From DATDPY01 sp964395765 (lineage in GTDB: Bacteria > Bacteroidota > Bacteroidia > Cytophagales > Cyclobacteriaceae), in assembly GCA_964395765.1 (NCBI GenBank), contig CAYNCU010000010.1, positions 1-39,278 of the forward strand: a DNA stretch of 39,278 bases. The letters are read 5' to 3'. The notes below the pieces were generated by a model that worked only from the letters and a program-made list of their open reading frames with translations, did not search any database and had not been told where the DNA came from. The position numbers and the translations under genes are program-made. Positions within the stretch are counted from its first letter, which is position 1, and each line of letters opens with the position of its first letter. Shown here one piece after another: positions 8,005 to 17,682 of the stretch.

Positions 8005-10862
8005 GATCATTCCTGGACCAAATAGCAGATAGAATTTTAAATGATCCCGGCGGGGATCCGGGAAAAATGACAGTCGTGTTTCCCAATAAACGGGCAGGCT
8101 TATTTTTTGCACGTGCTCTTTCCGCCCAGGTAAAAAAGCCGGTATGGTCACCTCGTATTTTCAGCATTGAAGAATTTCTTTATTCGTTATCGGATAAAGT
8201 CCCGTCCGACCCTATTTCCCTCGTTCTCGATTTATATAAAACGTACCGGGAGATAACGGGATTTGAGGAAACGTTCGACAGATTTTACTTCTGGGGCGAT
8301 ATGCTGCTCCGGGATTTTGATGAGATTGACCGTTACCTTGTAAAACCGGATAAAATATTTTATGCGCTCAAAGACCTTAAGGAAATCGATGCAGCTTTTC
8401 CCTTCCTGACCGATGAACAAAGGGAAGTGATCCGGCATTTCTGGGGCAACCTTTCCGATCCCGGTTCTGGTTTTAAGGAAGGTTTCCTGAAATTCTGGGG
8501 ATCATTATTGCACCTTTATCAGGCATTTCAAAAGCGCCTGGTGGATAGAGGCCACGTTTACCCGGGAATGATCTACAGGGAGATCTGTACCCAAATCAAG
8601 GAAGAAAGGATGAACTGGAACGGTGGGAAAATCATTTTTGCCGGCTTTAATGCATTAACAACATCGGAAGAACTCATTTTAAAATGGTTTATTAAAAACG
8701 GGAAAGCAGAAATTTTCTGGGATACGGATACCTTCTATGTTACGAACCCGTGGCATGAAGCCGGCACATTTCACAGGCGTTACATGCGCGACCCTGTGTT
8801 TGGAAATACCTTTCCCCGGCAAATGCCGGATTCCATAAAAAATAACCGGGCGGAGATTGAGGTGGTTGCCGCTTCTTCCAATATCGCGCAAGCCCAGTGG
8901 GCAGGAAAAAGAATAAAGGAATTGATGAAAGAAGGGGTTTTAGAACACCCTGAAAAGACGGTGATCGTGTTACCGGATGAATCTATGGTGACCCATTTAT
9001 TATCTGCCATTCCGGATGAAATAGAAAAGGTAAATATTACGATTGCCTATCCGGTCAGGACGACGCCACTTTATAGTTTTTTCGAACTGGTCATCGAGCT
9101 CCATGAAAACCGGAGAACATCATCTAATGGAACATGGTTCAGCCACACACAGGTTTTACCACTCCTTTCGCATCCCGTATTAAAAGCAAAGGCCGGGGAG
9201 AAAGCGGCCTTTCTTTCGGGAGAAATCCGCAATCGGAACATGATATTTATAAACAGGGCATTTCTCTGTGACGGCGGAATCCTGGACGAGATCTTTTCCG
9301 GGATCCCGGAAGATGAAAATATCATGGACTATTTTTTAAGGCTTGTGCTGGCCGTTAGAAATGAAGAGTCGGCCAATTCCTTTGACGATGAAATTCAGTA
9401 TTATTTCTACCGCCTTTTCAAAAGAATTGGAGAAGCATTTTCCGGCGGGGAGATCGACATCACATTTTCATTGCTGAAACGCATGTTCAGGCAAGTATCC
9501 AGGATCGAAAGATTATCATTTACCGGTGAACCGCTGGAAGGGATCCAGGTGATGGGTATTCTCGAAACCCGTAACCTGGATTTTGAAAACGTGATCATCC
9601 TCAATACCAGCGAAGGCAGCTTTCCGGGTAATGCCGGGAATAATTCATTTATTCCTTATAACGTAAGAAGGGCCTTCGGGCTTCCCAACTTCGAACATAC
9701 GGGAAGTATTTATGCCTACCTTTTTTACCGCTTACTGCATCGTTCAAAAAAAATATGGCTGGTATATAATTCGGAAGAGGCCTCACAAAATTCCGGAGAG
9801 CCAAGCCGGTTTATCCGTCAATTGAAATATGAACAGGAATTTAAAATAAAAGAAAAGGTTATCATCCAGCATATCAAGGTCAATCATTCGGAACCGCTTG
9901 TCATTCAAAAAGACGAAGAGGTATTGCATTCGCTGAAACAATTTCTCGACCCGGGAAATAATACCGGTAAATTCCTGACCCCGTCTGCCCTGAACACCTA
10001 CCTTGACTGCCCCGTCAGCTTTTATTTTAAATATTTACTCGGCGTGAAGGAAGTCCAGGAAGTAAGCGCTGACTTTGATTCCCTGATCTTCGGGAATATT
10101 CTTCATAAGGCCATGGAGGAACTATATAAGCCGCTTATGCTTAATAACGGGGGAGTAGTAAAACACAATGATATTAATAGACTTGGAAAGGAAATCAATT
10201 CCACAGTAAACGCTTGTTTTGGCCGTTATTTCGGATTGAAGGAAAATGAAGATTTTCAATTTGAAGGGAGGAACGTCCTGGGAAGGGAGATCATAATCCG
10301 GATAGTAAAAAGAATACTGGAGATAGATGCTGCCTATGCGCCTTTTAAAATTATCGATACCGAAAAGGCCATAACCTACTCATATCCTATAGAGCGGGAA
10401 GGGAAAAAACAAACGGTCAATGTGAAAGGTATTATTGATCGCATCGATGAAAAAGAGGGAAGGATCAGGATCGTGGATTACAAATCGGGTAAAGATGCCA
10501 GTCAATTCGATTCAGTGGAGGCCCTGTTCGGAGATAAAGAAAAGAAAAGGAATAAAGCCGTGTTCCAGACCCTGTTTTATGCCATGGTGTTCAAGGAGCA
10601 GGAAAAAGGGCGCACAGCAGTCCCCTGCCTTTATAATGCCAAAGAATTGAGCCAGGAAAATTTTTCACCGGAGCTCAGGGCGGGAAAAGGAGCTGCCCAA
10701 TCCCTGGTCGACAAAGCAGATAGGGTGGATCCGTTGCTTGTAGAATACCGGGAACATTTCAAACAACTTATAGGCGAAATATTCAATGCTGAAGTACCTT
10801 TTACGCACCGGGAAGAAAACGGCAGTTGCAAATTCTGTGAAAGGAGCGGGTATCCTGTATGA
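8001..10862 (+). CDS. addB: AddB-like PD-(D/E)XK nuclease, exonuclease partner subunit
   Basis: This is the second subunit of the helicase-nuclease, 953 residues, starting in an ATGA overlap with the AddA-like gene. The N-terminus (VVFPNKRAGLFFARAL) resembles inactivated helicase domains and lacks a Walker A lysine motif, so ATPase activity is not expected. The C-terminal nuclease domain is complete: TYLDCP (Cys670), ILHKAMEEL (His702), IIDRID (Asp813) and VDYKSG (Asp826, Lys828). AddB nucleases carry a 4Fe-4S cluster held by one Cys before the domain and a Cys-x2-Cys-x5-Cys at the end. Here Cys670, Cys943 and Cys946 are present, but the protein stops at GYPV and the last Cys is missing. Removing two bases (10854-10855) would put TGT in frame at the expected place, so a frameshift is possible. 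Confidence 0.9.
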   Translation: MRSFLDQIADRILNDPGGDPGKMTVVFPNKRAGLFFARALSAQVKKPVWSPRIFSIEEFLYSLSDKVPSDPISLVLDLYKTYREITGFEETFDRFYFWGDMLLRDFDEIDRYLVKPDKIFYALKDLKEIDAAFPFLTDEQREVIRHFWGNLSDPGSGFKEGFLKFWGSLLHLYQAFQKRLVDRGHVYPGMIYREICTQIKEERMNWNGGKIIFAGFNALTTSEELILKWFIKNGKAEIFWDTDTFYVTNPWHEAGTFHRRYMRDPVFGNTFPRQMPDSIKNNRAEIEVVAASSNIAQAQWAGKRIKELMKEGVLEHPEKTVIVLPDESMVTHLLSAIPDEIEKVNITIAYPVRTTPLYSFFELVIELHENRRTSSNGTWFSHTQVLPLLSHPVLKAKAGEKAAFLSGEIRNRNMIFINRAFLCDGGILDEIFSGIPEDENIMDYFLRLVLAVRNEESANSFDDEIQYYFYRLFKRIGEAFSGGEIDITFSLLKRMFRQVSRIERLSFTGEPLEGIQVMGILETRNLDFENVIILNTSEGSFPGNAGNNSFIPYNVRRAFGLPNFEHTGSIYAYLFYRLLHRSKKIWLVYNSEEASQNSGEPSRFIRQLKYEQEFKIKEKVIIQHIKVNHSEPLVIQKDEEVLHSLKQFLDPGNNTGKFLTPSALNTYLDCPVSFYFKYLLGVKEVQEVSADFDSLIFGNILHKAMEELYKPLMLNNGGVVKHNDINRLGKEINSTVNACFGRYFGLKENEDFQFEGRNVLGREIIIRIVKRILEIDAAYAPFKIIDTEKAITYSYPIEREGKKQTVNVKGIIDRIDEKEGRIRIVDYKSGKDASQFDSVEALFGDKEKKRNKAVFQTLFYAMVFKEQEKGRTAVPCLYNAKELSQENFSPELRAGKGAAQSLVDKADRVDPLLVEYREHFKQLIGEIFNAEVPFTHREENGSCKFCERSGYPV

Positions 10863-10865
10863 GGC

Positions 10866-10900
10866 TAGTTAACGCAGGGTCGGTAAGGGCGCAAAGAAAT
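10866..10900. repeat. Degenerate copy of an intergenic repeat (AACGCAG...GGCGCAAAGAAA)
   Basis: The stretch AACGCAGGG, a short spacer and GGGCGCAAAGAAAT resemble the cleaner copy at 15173-15200 (AACCGCAGAGGGCGCAAAG). This type of Cys-less, ORF-free repeat is common between genes in environmental Bacteroidota. It sits in the 279-base convergent gap between addB and hemL, where nothing else is recognisable. Confidence 0.45.
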
Positions 10901-11141
10901 TTCAACTCCCGGCTTTTGGAACACGGGCCGGAATGGAAAACAGATTGTAAATGAGGCTGTGCGATGCCGACCATGGATGTCGGTTTAGAGGCCAGTAGAT
11001 TTTACGCCGTCTCTATTTAACGAATTAAAAATGAACGGTCATATTTCCGGTAAATAACGGAACCTCAATTCTGTTCGTCCGATTGCAATTAATAACGGAT
11101 GGTGAAGGGTCAGCGGGCCGCTGAGCATGAAAAGCGTTACA

Positions 11142-12431
11142 TTAAAAAATCTTCATTAAGCTATTTTTGATTGCATCCTGTGTTTTTTCAAGATCGTCCT
11201 GAGTATGGGCGGTAGACATGAAGGCTGCTTCGAATTGGGAAGGGGGAAGATAGATCCCTTTTTCAAGCATATTACGGAAATATTTACCGAACAATGCCGT
11301 ATCGCATTTTCTTGCATCTTCCGCGTTTTGAACTTTCTTTGAAGTAAAGAAAACCGTGATCATGGACCCTGCCCTGTTTATGGTTATGGGATATCCGTTG
11401 GATTGGCAAAACCCGGTGATCTCATTTTCCAGCCATTGCCCGTTTTTCTCCAGTAAATCATAAATGTTTGGATTGTCTTTCAATGCCGTCAACAGGGTAT
11501 AACCTGCCGCCATAGCCAACGGATTACCCGAGAGTGTCCCGGCCTGGTAAACAGGACCGGCCGGAGCGATCATTTCCATGATTTTTTTCTTACCGCCAAA
11601 GGCCCCGACGGGAAGTCCGCCGCCGATAATCTTTCCCAGCGTAGTAATATCGGGATCAATATTGTATCGTTCCTGTGCTCCTCCCGGGGCTAATCGGAAT
11701 CCTGTCATTACTTCATCAAAAATCAAAAGGATTTTTTCTGCATCGCAAAGTTTCCGGAGCTGGGAAAGAAAATCATTCACCGGGGGGATGCATCCCATAT
11801 TCCCGACGACCGGTTCTATGATGATCGCTGCTATTTCACCCGGGAATTTGACTACCTGTTCTTTCACGGATTGAATATTATTATATTCCGCGATTAAAGT
11901 ATTTTCCGCAACAGAGGAGGTAACGCCCGGGCTGTCGGGAATGCCCAGTGTTGCTGCACCGGAACCCGCTTTAATCAAAAAGGAATCGGCATGACCGTGA
12001 TAACAGCCGTCGAATTTCAGGATCTTGTTTCTTTTTGTATAAGCGCGGGCCAGACGGATGGCGCTCATTGTCGCCTCGGTACCCGAGTTTACCATGCGGA
12101 CCATTTCCATGGATGGAACCATGGACAGGATCAGCGCTGCCATTTCCACTTCCCTTTCCGTAGCGGCACCGAAGCTTGTCCCGTCGCCCAGGGCTTTCCG
12201 CAGCGCTTCCAGCACCGGGGGATAAGCATGGCCGAGGATCATCGGTCCCCAGGACCCGACATAATCGATGAATTCATTTCCGTCCTCATCCCACATTTTC
12301 GACCCGGAGGCTTTTTTAATGAAGAGCGGTTTTCCCCCTACCGATTTAAACGCACGGACCGGGGAATTGACACCGCCCGGGATTAATTCAACCGCTCTGG
12401 AATACAGGGTTTCGGATTTAGTAAAATTCAT
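11142..12431 (-). CDS. hemL: Glutamate-1-semialdehyde 2,1-aminomutase
   Basis: HemL is a PLP-dependent enzyme converting glutamate-1-semialdehyde to 5-aminolevulinate, the second step of the C5 heme route. It has 429 residues, the usual length. Visible features are the N-terminal SRAVELIPGGVNSPVRAF signature, NSGTEA for PLP phosphate (115-120), FDEVMTGFR (238-246) and TTLGKIIGGGLPVGAFGG with the Schiff-base Lys267. It is the last gene of the heme cluster, 163 bases downstream of hemB. That gap is large enough for its own promoter or for RNA processing, although no clean -7 box is visible there. It acts directly after HemA at the other end of the same cluster. Confidence 0.98.
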   Translation of the reverse strand: MNFTKSETLYSRAVELIPGGVNSPVRAFKSVGGKPLFIKKASGSKMWDEDGNEFIDYVGSWGPMILGHAYPPVLEALRKALGDGTSFGAATEREVEMAALILSMVPSMEMVRMVNSGTEATMSAIRLARAYTKRNKILKFDGCYHGHADSFLIKAGSGAATLGIPDSPGVTSSVAENTLIAEYNNIQSVKEQVVKFPGEIAAIIIEPVVGNMGCIPPVNDFLSQLRKLCDAEKILLIFDEVMTGFRLAPGGAQERYNIDPDITTLGKIIGGGLPVGAFGGKKKIMEMIAPAGPVYQAGTLSGNPLAMAAGYTLLTALKDNPNIYDLLEKNGQWLENEITGFCQSNGYPITINRAGSMITVFFTSKKVQNAEDARKCDTALFGKYFRNMLEKGIYLPPSQFEAAFMSTAHTQDDLEKTQDAIKNSLMKIF

Positions 12432-12594
12432 ATAATAATTTTTTGGATTGAATTAATTGAGATCCACCTCTAAATCTTCTCCGGGGTGGAGACTCTCGAA
12501 AATAGTAACTTGATAATTGATCATTAATATTTTGTTTTTTCTTACCCTTATGAATGACAGTCAGTTTAATTTATATTGAAGAAAGTCATCAAAT

Positions 12595-13566
12595 TTATAA
12601 TGAAAGAAGCCTGGCCGCATCTTTTGCGAAATAGGTCAGGATCAGGTCGGCGCCGGCCCGTTTGATGGAATAAAGCACTTCCATCATTACCCGTTCTTCA
12701 TCCAGCCAGCCGTTTTTCCCGGCCGCTTTGATCATGGAATACTCCCCACTCACATTATAAGCTGCTGTAGGCATCTGGAATTTATCCTTGGCCCGACGGA
12801 TAATATCAAGGTAGGGCAGTGCGGGTTTTACCATAATGATATCGGCGCCTTCCTTAATGTCCTGTTCTATTTCATGCAGGGCTTCATCCGTATTGGCCGG
12901 ATCCATCTGGTGAGAACGCCGGTCACCGAATTGCGGCGTGCTTTCAGCCGCATCACGGAACGGACCGTAGAAACCGGAGGCATATTTGGCGGCGTACGAC
13001 ATAATAGGTACATGAATGAAGGAATGATCATCGAGGACCTGGCGAATTTTTCCGACACGGCCGTCGAACATATCGGAAGGAGCCACCATATCGGCGCCGG
13101 CCTGGGCATGGGTGAGCGCTTCCCTGGCGATCAGTTCAATAGATTCGTCATTCAGGATCTCGTTTCCTCTTACAATGCCGCAATGCCCATGGGAGGTGTA
13201 TTCACATAAACAGACATCAGTGATCACCACCAGTTCGGGCACCTCCTTTTTTATGGCCTTAATGGCTTGCTGAATAATTCCGTCCTCGGCATAAGCCCCG
13301 CTTCCGATATCGTCCTTATGTTCCGGTATTCCAAAAAGAATCACTGCCGGGATACCCATGGTTTTGATTTCCACACAATCCCGGACAATTTGATCAATGG
13401 ATTGCTGGTAAACTCCGGGCATTGACTTTACTTCATTCTTGACATTTTTACCCGGTACAACAAAAAGCGGATAAATAAAATCATTTTTTGAAAGGGTCGT
13501 CTCACGAACCATTGACCGCAGCGTCTCCGTCATCCGTAATCGCCTGAATCTTTTAAAGTCTTTCAT
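12595..13566 (-). CDS. hemB: Delta-aminolevulinic acid dehydratase (porphobilinogen synthase), zinc type
   Basis: HemB joins two 5-aminolevulinate molecules into porphobilinogen. It has 323 residues, full length. The active-site zinc cysteines are all present: Cys119, Cys121 and Cys129 in DVCLCEYTSHGHCG, so it is the zinc-dependent class rather than the Mg-only Asp-rich class. The two active-site lysines are Lys194 (MSYAAKYASGFYGPFRDA) and the Schiff-base Lys247 (IIMVKPALPYLD). It lies between hemG (166 bases upstream) and hemL (163 bases downstream) on the same strand. The gaps suggest either a long mRNA with spacers or internal promoters. Confidence 0.98.
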   Translation of the reverse strand: MKDFKRFRRLRMTETLRSMVRETTLSKNDFIYPLFVVPGKNVKNEVKSMPGVYQQSIDQIVRDCVEIKTMGIPAVILFGIPEHKDDIGSGAYAEDGIIQQAIKAIKKEVPELVVITDVCLCEYTSHGHCGIVRGNEILNDESIELIAREALTHAQAGADMVAPSDMFDGRVGKIRQVLDDHSFIHVPIMSYAAKYASGFYGPFRDAAESTPQFGDRRSHQMDPANTDEALHEIEQDIKEGADIIMVKPALPYLDIIRRAKDKFQMPTAAYNVSGEYSMIKAAGKNGWLDEERVMMEVLYSIKRAGADLILTYFAKDAARLLSL

Positions 13567-13732
13567 GGTATTGGAATATTATACTAAAAATTACTAAAAA
13601 ATTATTATGTAAATAATGATATCTCAGTTAACAATAAAAAAATATTTTCCCGGAGGTTCCTGCTGATTTTATCCAGGGGCATCATCAGAATCTGCGGGAA
13701 ACATTTACCTGCCTGATTTTTATTACTACGCC

Positions 13733-15118
13733 TCATGTTAAAAGAGATTTTACCCGTTCGGAAATCCCTTTTGCGCTGATAATGCAGTCGCTTACGGAAA
13801 TTCCGCCCCGGTAATTTCCACCCAGGATTAATCCCGGATACCGGTTTTCGAATTCTTCAATTTGTTTAATTATTTCCAGGTGCCCCAGTTGGTATTGAGG
13901 GATGGCGCGTTCCCACCGGTTAATGAAGGAAATCACAGGATCGCCATGAACATTCATTAATTCTTCAAGTTCACCGCGCACCGTGCTCAGTAATTCATCA
14001 TCCGGTAAGGCCGCCATTTCCGGCTGCCTCGATCCGCCGACAAAAGTGGTAAAGCCTTCATGGCCTTCCGGACTGCGTCCGTTGAAAATAGTCGATGACC
14101 AGATGGTGCCCAGTATCTTTCGCTTTTCCTTTTCAGGAACGAGAAATCCGAAACCATCCAGTTTGTAACCTACCTGCTCCGTTTGGTAGCCAAGAAATAC
14201 TTCGGCTACGGGGGGATAATAAATGGAATTCAATTGCATTGAAATTGAATTATCAAGATCCTTCAACAAACCGGATGCCGCGTAAGAAGGAATGGCAAAT
14301 ATTATATAATCCGATTCATAATGGGTCTGTATATTGTCAGAAGAGGTTTCAATAATATATTTTCTCCCGGCAGTATTGGGATTCTTTTTTACTGAAAGAA
14401 TTTTCACGTTGCACCGGATCCTGTTACCCAGGCCGGCAGCAATAGCGTCGGGCAGGTCCTGCATTCCCCCGGTAAACGAAAACTGCCTGGAGCGGTCCTT
14501 GGCTTTCTCTTTCCTCTTTTTTCTTTCCCGGGCTCCCATAAATGTACCCTTGATCAATCCACCGTATTTTTCTTCCAGGGCATAAAGTTTGGGAAAGGCG
14601 GCCCGTACGCTCAGCTTTGAAGGATCCCCGGCAAAGACGCCGGCAACAAACGGATTGATGGCATAATCAAGAATTTCCTTTCCTAATCGACGGTCGACAA
14701 ATTCCGCAATGGATTCTTCCTTATTGGCTCTTCCGATAAAGGGTTCTATAAATATCCGGAGTTTACCGGAAGCCGACCATAGCCGGGTGGAAATGAAGGA
14801 AGCCGGACCCATAGGGATTGGGTTTAACCTCCCTTTGCGGAGAATATATCTTTTATCGGAATAACTATTGGCATACAATAATTTATCCATGATCCCCACC
14901 TCATTGAAAAGCTCCTGCAGGAGGGGCGTGGTTTCAAGCCCGCTGTTGGGTCCCCGTTCAATAACCCAACCGTCTTTATGCACGGTAGTCATGGTTCCGC
15001 CGGTATGGTCCTCTTTTTCCAGCACTTTTACATCCATCCCATTGCGGTTCAGGTGGTGGGCCACCGTCAAACCGGTTATTCCGGCTCCGAGTATGATGAC
15101 CTGGTGAGATTCATTCAT
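13733..15118 (-). CDS. hemG: HemY-type protoporphyrinogen oxidase (FAD)
   Basis: This flavoprotein oxidises protoporphyrinogen IX to protoporphyrin IX, usually with O2, at the membrane face. It has 461 residues. The dinucleotide fold is GAGITG (11-16) followed by Glu34 in VLEKEDHTGG. Family-specific stretches are ERGPNS near residue 55, NPFVAGVFAGDP and the C-terminal LGGNYRGGISVSDCIISA. It is the HemY/PPOX type, not the small flavodoxin-like E. coli HemG; annotation pipelines name Bacteroidota members hemG. The coproporphyrinogen oxidase alternative (CgoX) is less likely because HemN is present and no HemQ is seen. It lies 182 bases downstream of hemH, across a repeat-filled gap. Confidence 0.95.
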   Translation of the reverse strand: MNESHQVIILGAGITGLTVAHHLNRNGMDVKVLEKEDHTGGTMTTVHKDGWVIERGPNSGLETTPLLQELFNEVGIMDKLLYANSYSDKRYILRKGRLNPIPMGPASFISTRLWSASGKLRIFIEPFIGRANKEESIAEFVDRRLGKEILDYAINPFVAGVFAGDPSKLSVRAAFPKLYALEEKYGGLIKGTFMGARERKKRKEKAKDRSRQFSFTGGMQDLPDAIAAGLGNRIRCNVKILSVKKNPNTAGRKYIIETSSDNIQTHYESDYIIFAIPSYAASGLLKDLDNSISMQLNSIYYPPVAEVFLGYQTEQVGYKLDGFGFLVPEKEKRKILGTIWSSTIFNGRSPEGHEGFTTFVGGSRQPEMAALPDDELLSTVRGELEELMNVHGDPVISFINRWERAIPQYQLGHLEIIKQIEEFENRYPGLILGGNYRGGISVSDCIISAKGISERVKSLLT

Positions 15119-15169
15119 GGGTTATGAAATTATTTACCGGTGAAAGAAATAAAGTTCCTGATGAGGGGA

Positions 15170-15300
15170 AATTTAACCGCAGAGGGCGCAAAGAAAACTG
15201 AGTTGGTTTAGTACGAAGAACATTAAGATTTAAAACAGCCGAATCGCTATGCTTCCTGTATAAAATCTCCGTGCCTTTTGTGTTTAAAATATTATTCATT
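15170..15300. repeat. Intergenic repeat element between hemH and hemG
   Basis: The gap holds AACCGCAGAGGGCGCAAAG at one end and ATCTCCGTGCCTTTTGTGTTT at the other. These are two halves of a familiar Bacteroidota/environmental intergenic repeat whose frames yield artefact peptides. A 62-codon minus-strand frame across it (15111-15299) is therefore not called as a gene. Shorter, more decayed copies appear near 10870, 30310 and 31290. Confidence 0.6.
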
Positions 15301-16284
15301 TTATAATTTCTCCAATATCAATTCCCCGAGACATTCGATATATTTCGGGTGATCTTTCAACGCCGGCATCACCTCAAACTGTTCAACTCCTAATGCCAGC
15401 GCCTGTTTACGCGCATAGATCCCGATCTCGCTCAGCGTCTCTATATGTTCCGAGACGAATGCAATCGGGATAGCCAGCATATATTTTATCCCTTCTTTCC
15501 CAAGTTTATCAACAGTTTCAATCAGGGATGGCTCCAGCCATTTTTGGGGACCAACCTTGCTTTGAAAGCAAAGCGTTGAATGTTGGGAAAAATTTCCCTT
15601 TTCCACAACCGCTTCATACGTTTCCCTGATCTGCTTGGAATAGGGGTCGCCGTCACGCACCAGTTTCATGGGTGTTCCATGGGCGCTGAATAACAATTCA
15701 ACTTTATCCCGGATACCCGGAGCGAATTTTTCCAATGTGCCGTTGATCCGGTCAATCAGCGATTCAATATACAAAGGATGTACCGGGTAACTATGGATCA
15801 GCCGTAATTCCAACTGCTGTTCCTTGTTTTTCATTTTCAACACTCTCTTCAGCTCATTCACACTAGAACCGGTAGTAGCTTTCGAAAAATGAGGGTATAA
15901 AGGGGCGAGGATCAACCTACGGATTTCAGTCAGATTCAATTCATCTATTGCTTCATCGGTGAAGGGGTGCCAGTAACGCATGGCGATTTTTACCGGGATA
16001 TCAATCCCTTTATCCGCGAGGTAATTTTTTACGGCATCGGCCTGTTGCCGGGTCTGTTCTAAAATCGGTGACTGGTTGCCGATCTCTTTATACAATTCAA
16101 TGACTTTCGGGGATCGACGGGTAGAAATCAGCCTGGCCAGTTTTCTCCTGAACAGGAAAGCACCGGGTATATCGATAATATCAGGATCGCAGAATAAATT
16201 ATACAAAAACGGTTCGACGGCATCAAGGCTGTCGGGTCCGCCCAGTTGAAATAAGATTACCGCTGTATCCTTGTAGGTTTTCAA
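15301..16284 (-). CDS. hemH: Ferrochelatase
   Basis: HemH inserts Fe(II) into protoporphyrin IX to give protoheme, the last step. It has 327 residues, normal for bacteria. It begins with ILFQLGGPDSLDAVEPFLYNLF, the family N-terminus. The catalytic histidine is His202 in LLFSAHGTP and the acidic partner is Glu282 in FVSEHIETLSEIG. No C-terminal membrane anchor or 2Fe-2S cysteines are seen. It follows hemN with a short gap (16285-16293), so the two are probably cotranscribed. The Fe(II) it needs could come from FeoAB encoded upstream in the window. Confidence 0.98.
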   Translation of the reverse strand: MKTYKDTAVILFQLGGPDSLDAVEPFLYNLFCDPDIIDIPGAFLFRRKLARLISTRRSPKVIELYKEIGNQSPILEQTRQQADAVKNYLADKGIDIPVKIAMRYWHPFTDEAIDELNLTEIRRLILAPLYPHFSKATTGSSVNELKRVLKMKNKEQQLELRLIHSYPVHPLYIESLIDRINGTLEKFAPGIRDKVELLFSAHGTPMKLVRDGDPYSKQIRETYEAVVEKGNFSQHSTLCFQSKVGPQKWLEPSLIETVDKLGKEGIKYMLAIPIAFVSEHIETLSEIGIYARKQALALGVEQFEVMPALKDHPKYIECLGELILEKL

Positions 16285-16293
16285 AAAAAGCAG

Positions 16294-17682
16294 CTATACG
16301 GTTTTGGAAAAAATCGGCTTGTTTTTAATCATTTCGTCGATATAGGCATCAAAACACATGGCGATGTTCCGTACCACCAGCCTTCCAAGCCCTTCGACAA
16401 CTATTTTATCCGGCTTAACGGTGGCAAGGCCGTCTTCTTCGATCGGTTTAAGCTTTTCAAGTGCCCTGTCAAAATAGGCGTCGAACTCAATATTGAATTT
16501 TTCTTCAATGTCCTTTTTAACCAATTCCATGTCGCACATGATCCTCATGATAACTTCTTTACGTACCTGGTCGTCATCCGTCATCCGGTAACCGGTATGA
16601 GTGGCCGGAATACCTTCGTCGATACGCTTATAATATTCGGGAATGTTCTTATTATTTTGCTGATAGGAATCGTGAAAATGGCCGATGGCCGACATGCCGA
16701 ATCCGTAAAGGTCGCAACCGGCTTTCGTGGAATAGCCCTGGAAATTCCTGTACAGCGTTTTATTTTTCTGGGCAATGTATAATTCGTCGGTTGGTTTTGC
16801 GAAGTGGTCCATTCCGATATTCCAATATCCCGCTTCCAGCAATTTTTCAATGGTCATCTTGAATATTTCCAGTTTTTCTTCCGGAGAAGGAAGGGCAGAA
16901 GCATCAATCACTTTCTGATGCGGTTTCAGCCAGGGTACGTGGGCATAATTGAATACCGCGATACGGTCCGGCGAAATATCGATTATTTTATCAACCGTAT
17001 CGGCAAACGACGCCACGGACTGAAAGGGGAGGCCGTAGATCAGGTCGAGGTTGATGCTTTGAAAACCCAGTTGCCGGCTCCACGACACCGCATCTCGTGT
17101 GATCTCTTCAGGCTGTACGCGATTCACGGCTTCCTGCACTTTCAGGTTAAAATCCTGCACTCCCATGCTGATCCGGTTAAATCCGATATCATGAAAAGCC
17201 TGCATGTGTTCCAGTGTCAGGCCCCGCGGGTCGATTTCGACACTGGCTTCGATGTCCTCTATATAATGAAAGTGTTTTTTTATGTAATTGCCAAGGTCGA
17301 GGATCTCATGAGGTTCCAGGTAAGAAGGCGTGCCGCCACCCCAGTGTAACTGAACCACTTCCCTGTCTTTGCTGACCATGGAAGCAATAAGGTCCAATTC
17401 CTTTTTGAGGTATTCATTATATTCCGCAATTCTCGGGCGGCTGCGGGTCACCTTCATGGTACAACCGCAGAAATAACAAAGGGTGTCGCAGAAAGGCAAA
17501 TGGAAATACAGGGAGATCGGGGACTTCTCACTCGCCGAATTGGTGCGTATAATTTCATCGCGGTAAGCGGCATGATCGAAAGCCGGTGTAAAAACCGGCG
17601 CTGTAGGATAGCTCGTATACCGTGGCCCGGGTTTGGAATATTTTTTTAAAAGAGTAAGGTCGATATTTTCAAATTGTTTCAT
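16294..17682 (-). CDS. hemN: Oxygen-independent coproporphyrinogen III oxidase HemN (radical SAM)
   Basis: HemN decarboxylates two propionates of coproporphyrinogen III without oxygen. It has 462 residues and is true HemN rather than a HemW-like homologue: the N-terminal KYSKPGPRYTSYPTA is the HemN substrate-loop signature, and the cluster motif is FCDTLCYFCGC with Cys65, Cys69 and Cys72 binding 4Fe-4S and Cys74 beside it. GGGTPS at 115-120 binds SAM. The start overlaps the hemE stop by 14 bases, so translation is coupled. The oxygen-sensitive cluster suggests heme can be made anaerobically up to protoporphyrinogen. Confidence 0.98.
   Translation of the reverse strand: MKQFENIDLTLLKKYSKPGPRYTSYPTAPVFTPAFDHAAYRDEIIRTNSASEKSPISLYFHLPFCDTLCYFCGCTMKVTRSRPRIAEYNEYLKKELDLIASMVSKDREVVQLHWGGGTPSYLEPHEILDLGNYIKKHFHYIEDIEASVEIDPRGLTLEHMQAFHDIGFNRISMGVQDFNLKVQEAVNRVQPEEITRDAVSWSRQLGFQSINLDLIYGLPFQSVASFADTVDKIIDISPDRIAVFNYAHVPWLKPHQKVIDASALPSPEEKLEIFKMTIEKLLEAGYWNIGMDHFAKPTDELYIAQKNKTLYRNFQGYSTKAGCDLYGFGMSAIGHFHDSYQQNNKNIPEYYKRIDEGIPATHTGYRMTDDDQVRKEVIMRIMCDMELVKKDIEEKFNIEFDAYFDRALEKLKPIEEDGLATVKPDKIVVEGLGRLVVRNIAMCFDAYIDEMIKNKPIFSKTV

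Noticed and set aside
11110..11124. Palindrome TCAGCGGGCCGCTGA near the end of hemL
   Set aside because: No T-tract on either strand, so it cannot be supported as an intrinsic terminator for addB or hemL.
15111..15299. 62-codon minus-strand frame between hemH and hemG
   Set aside because: It is made almost wholly of the intergenic repeat and resembles artefact peptides from that repeat; no protein-like hydrophobic or motif pattern.
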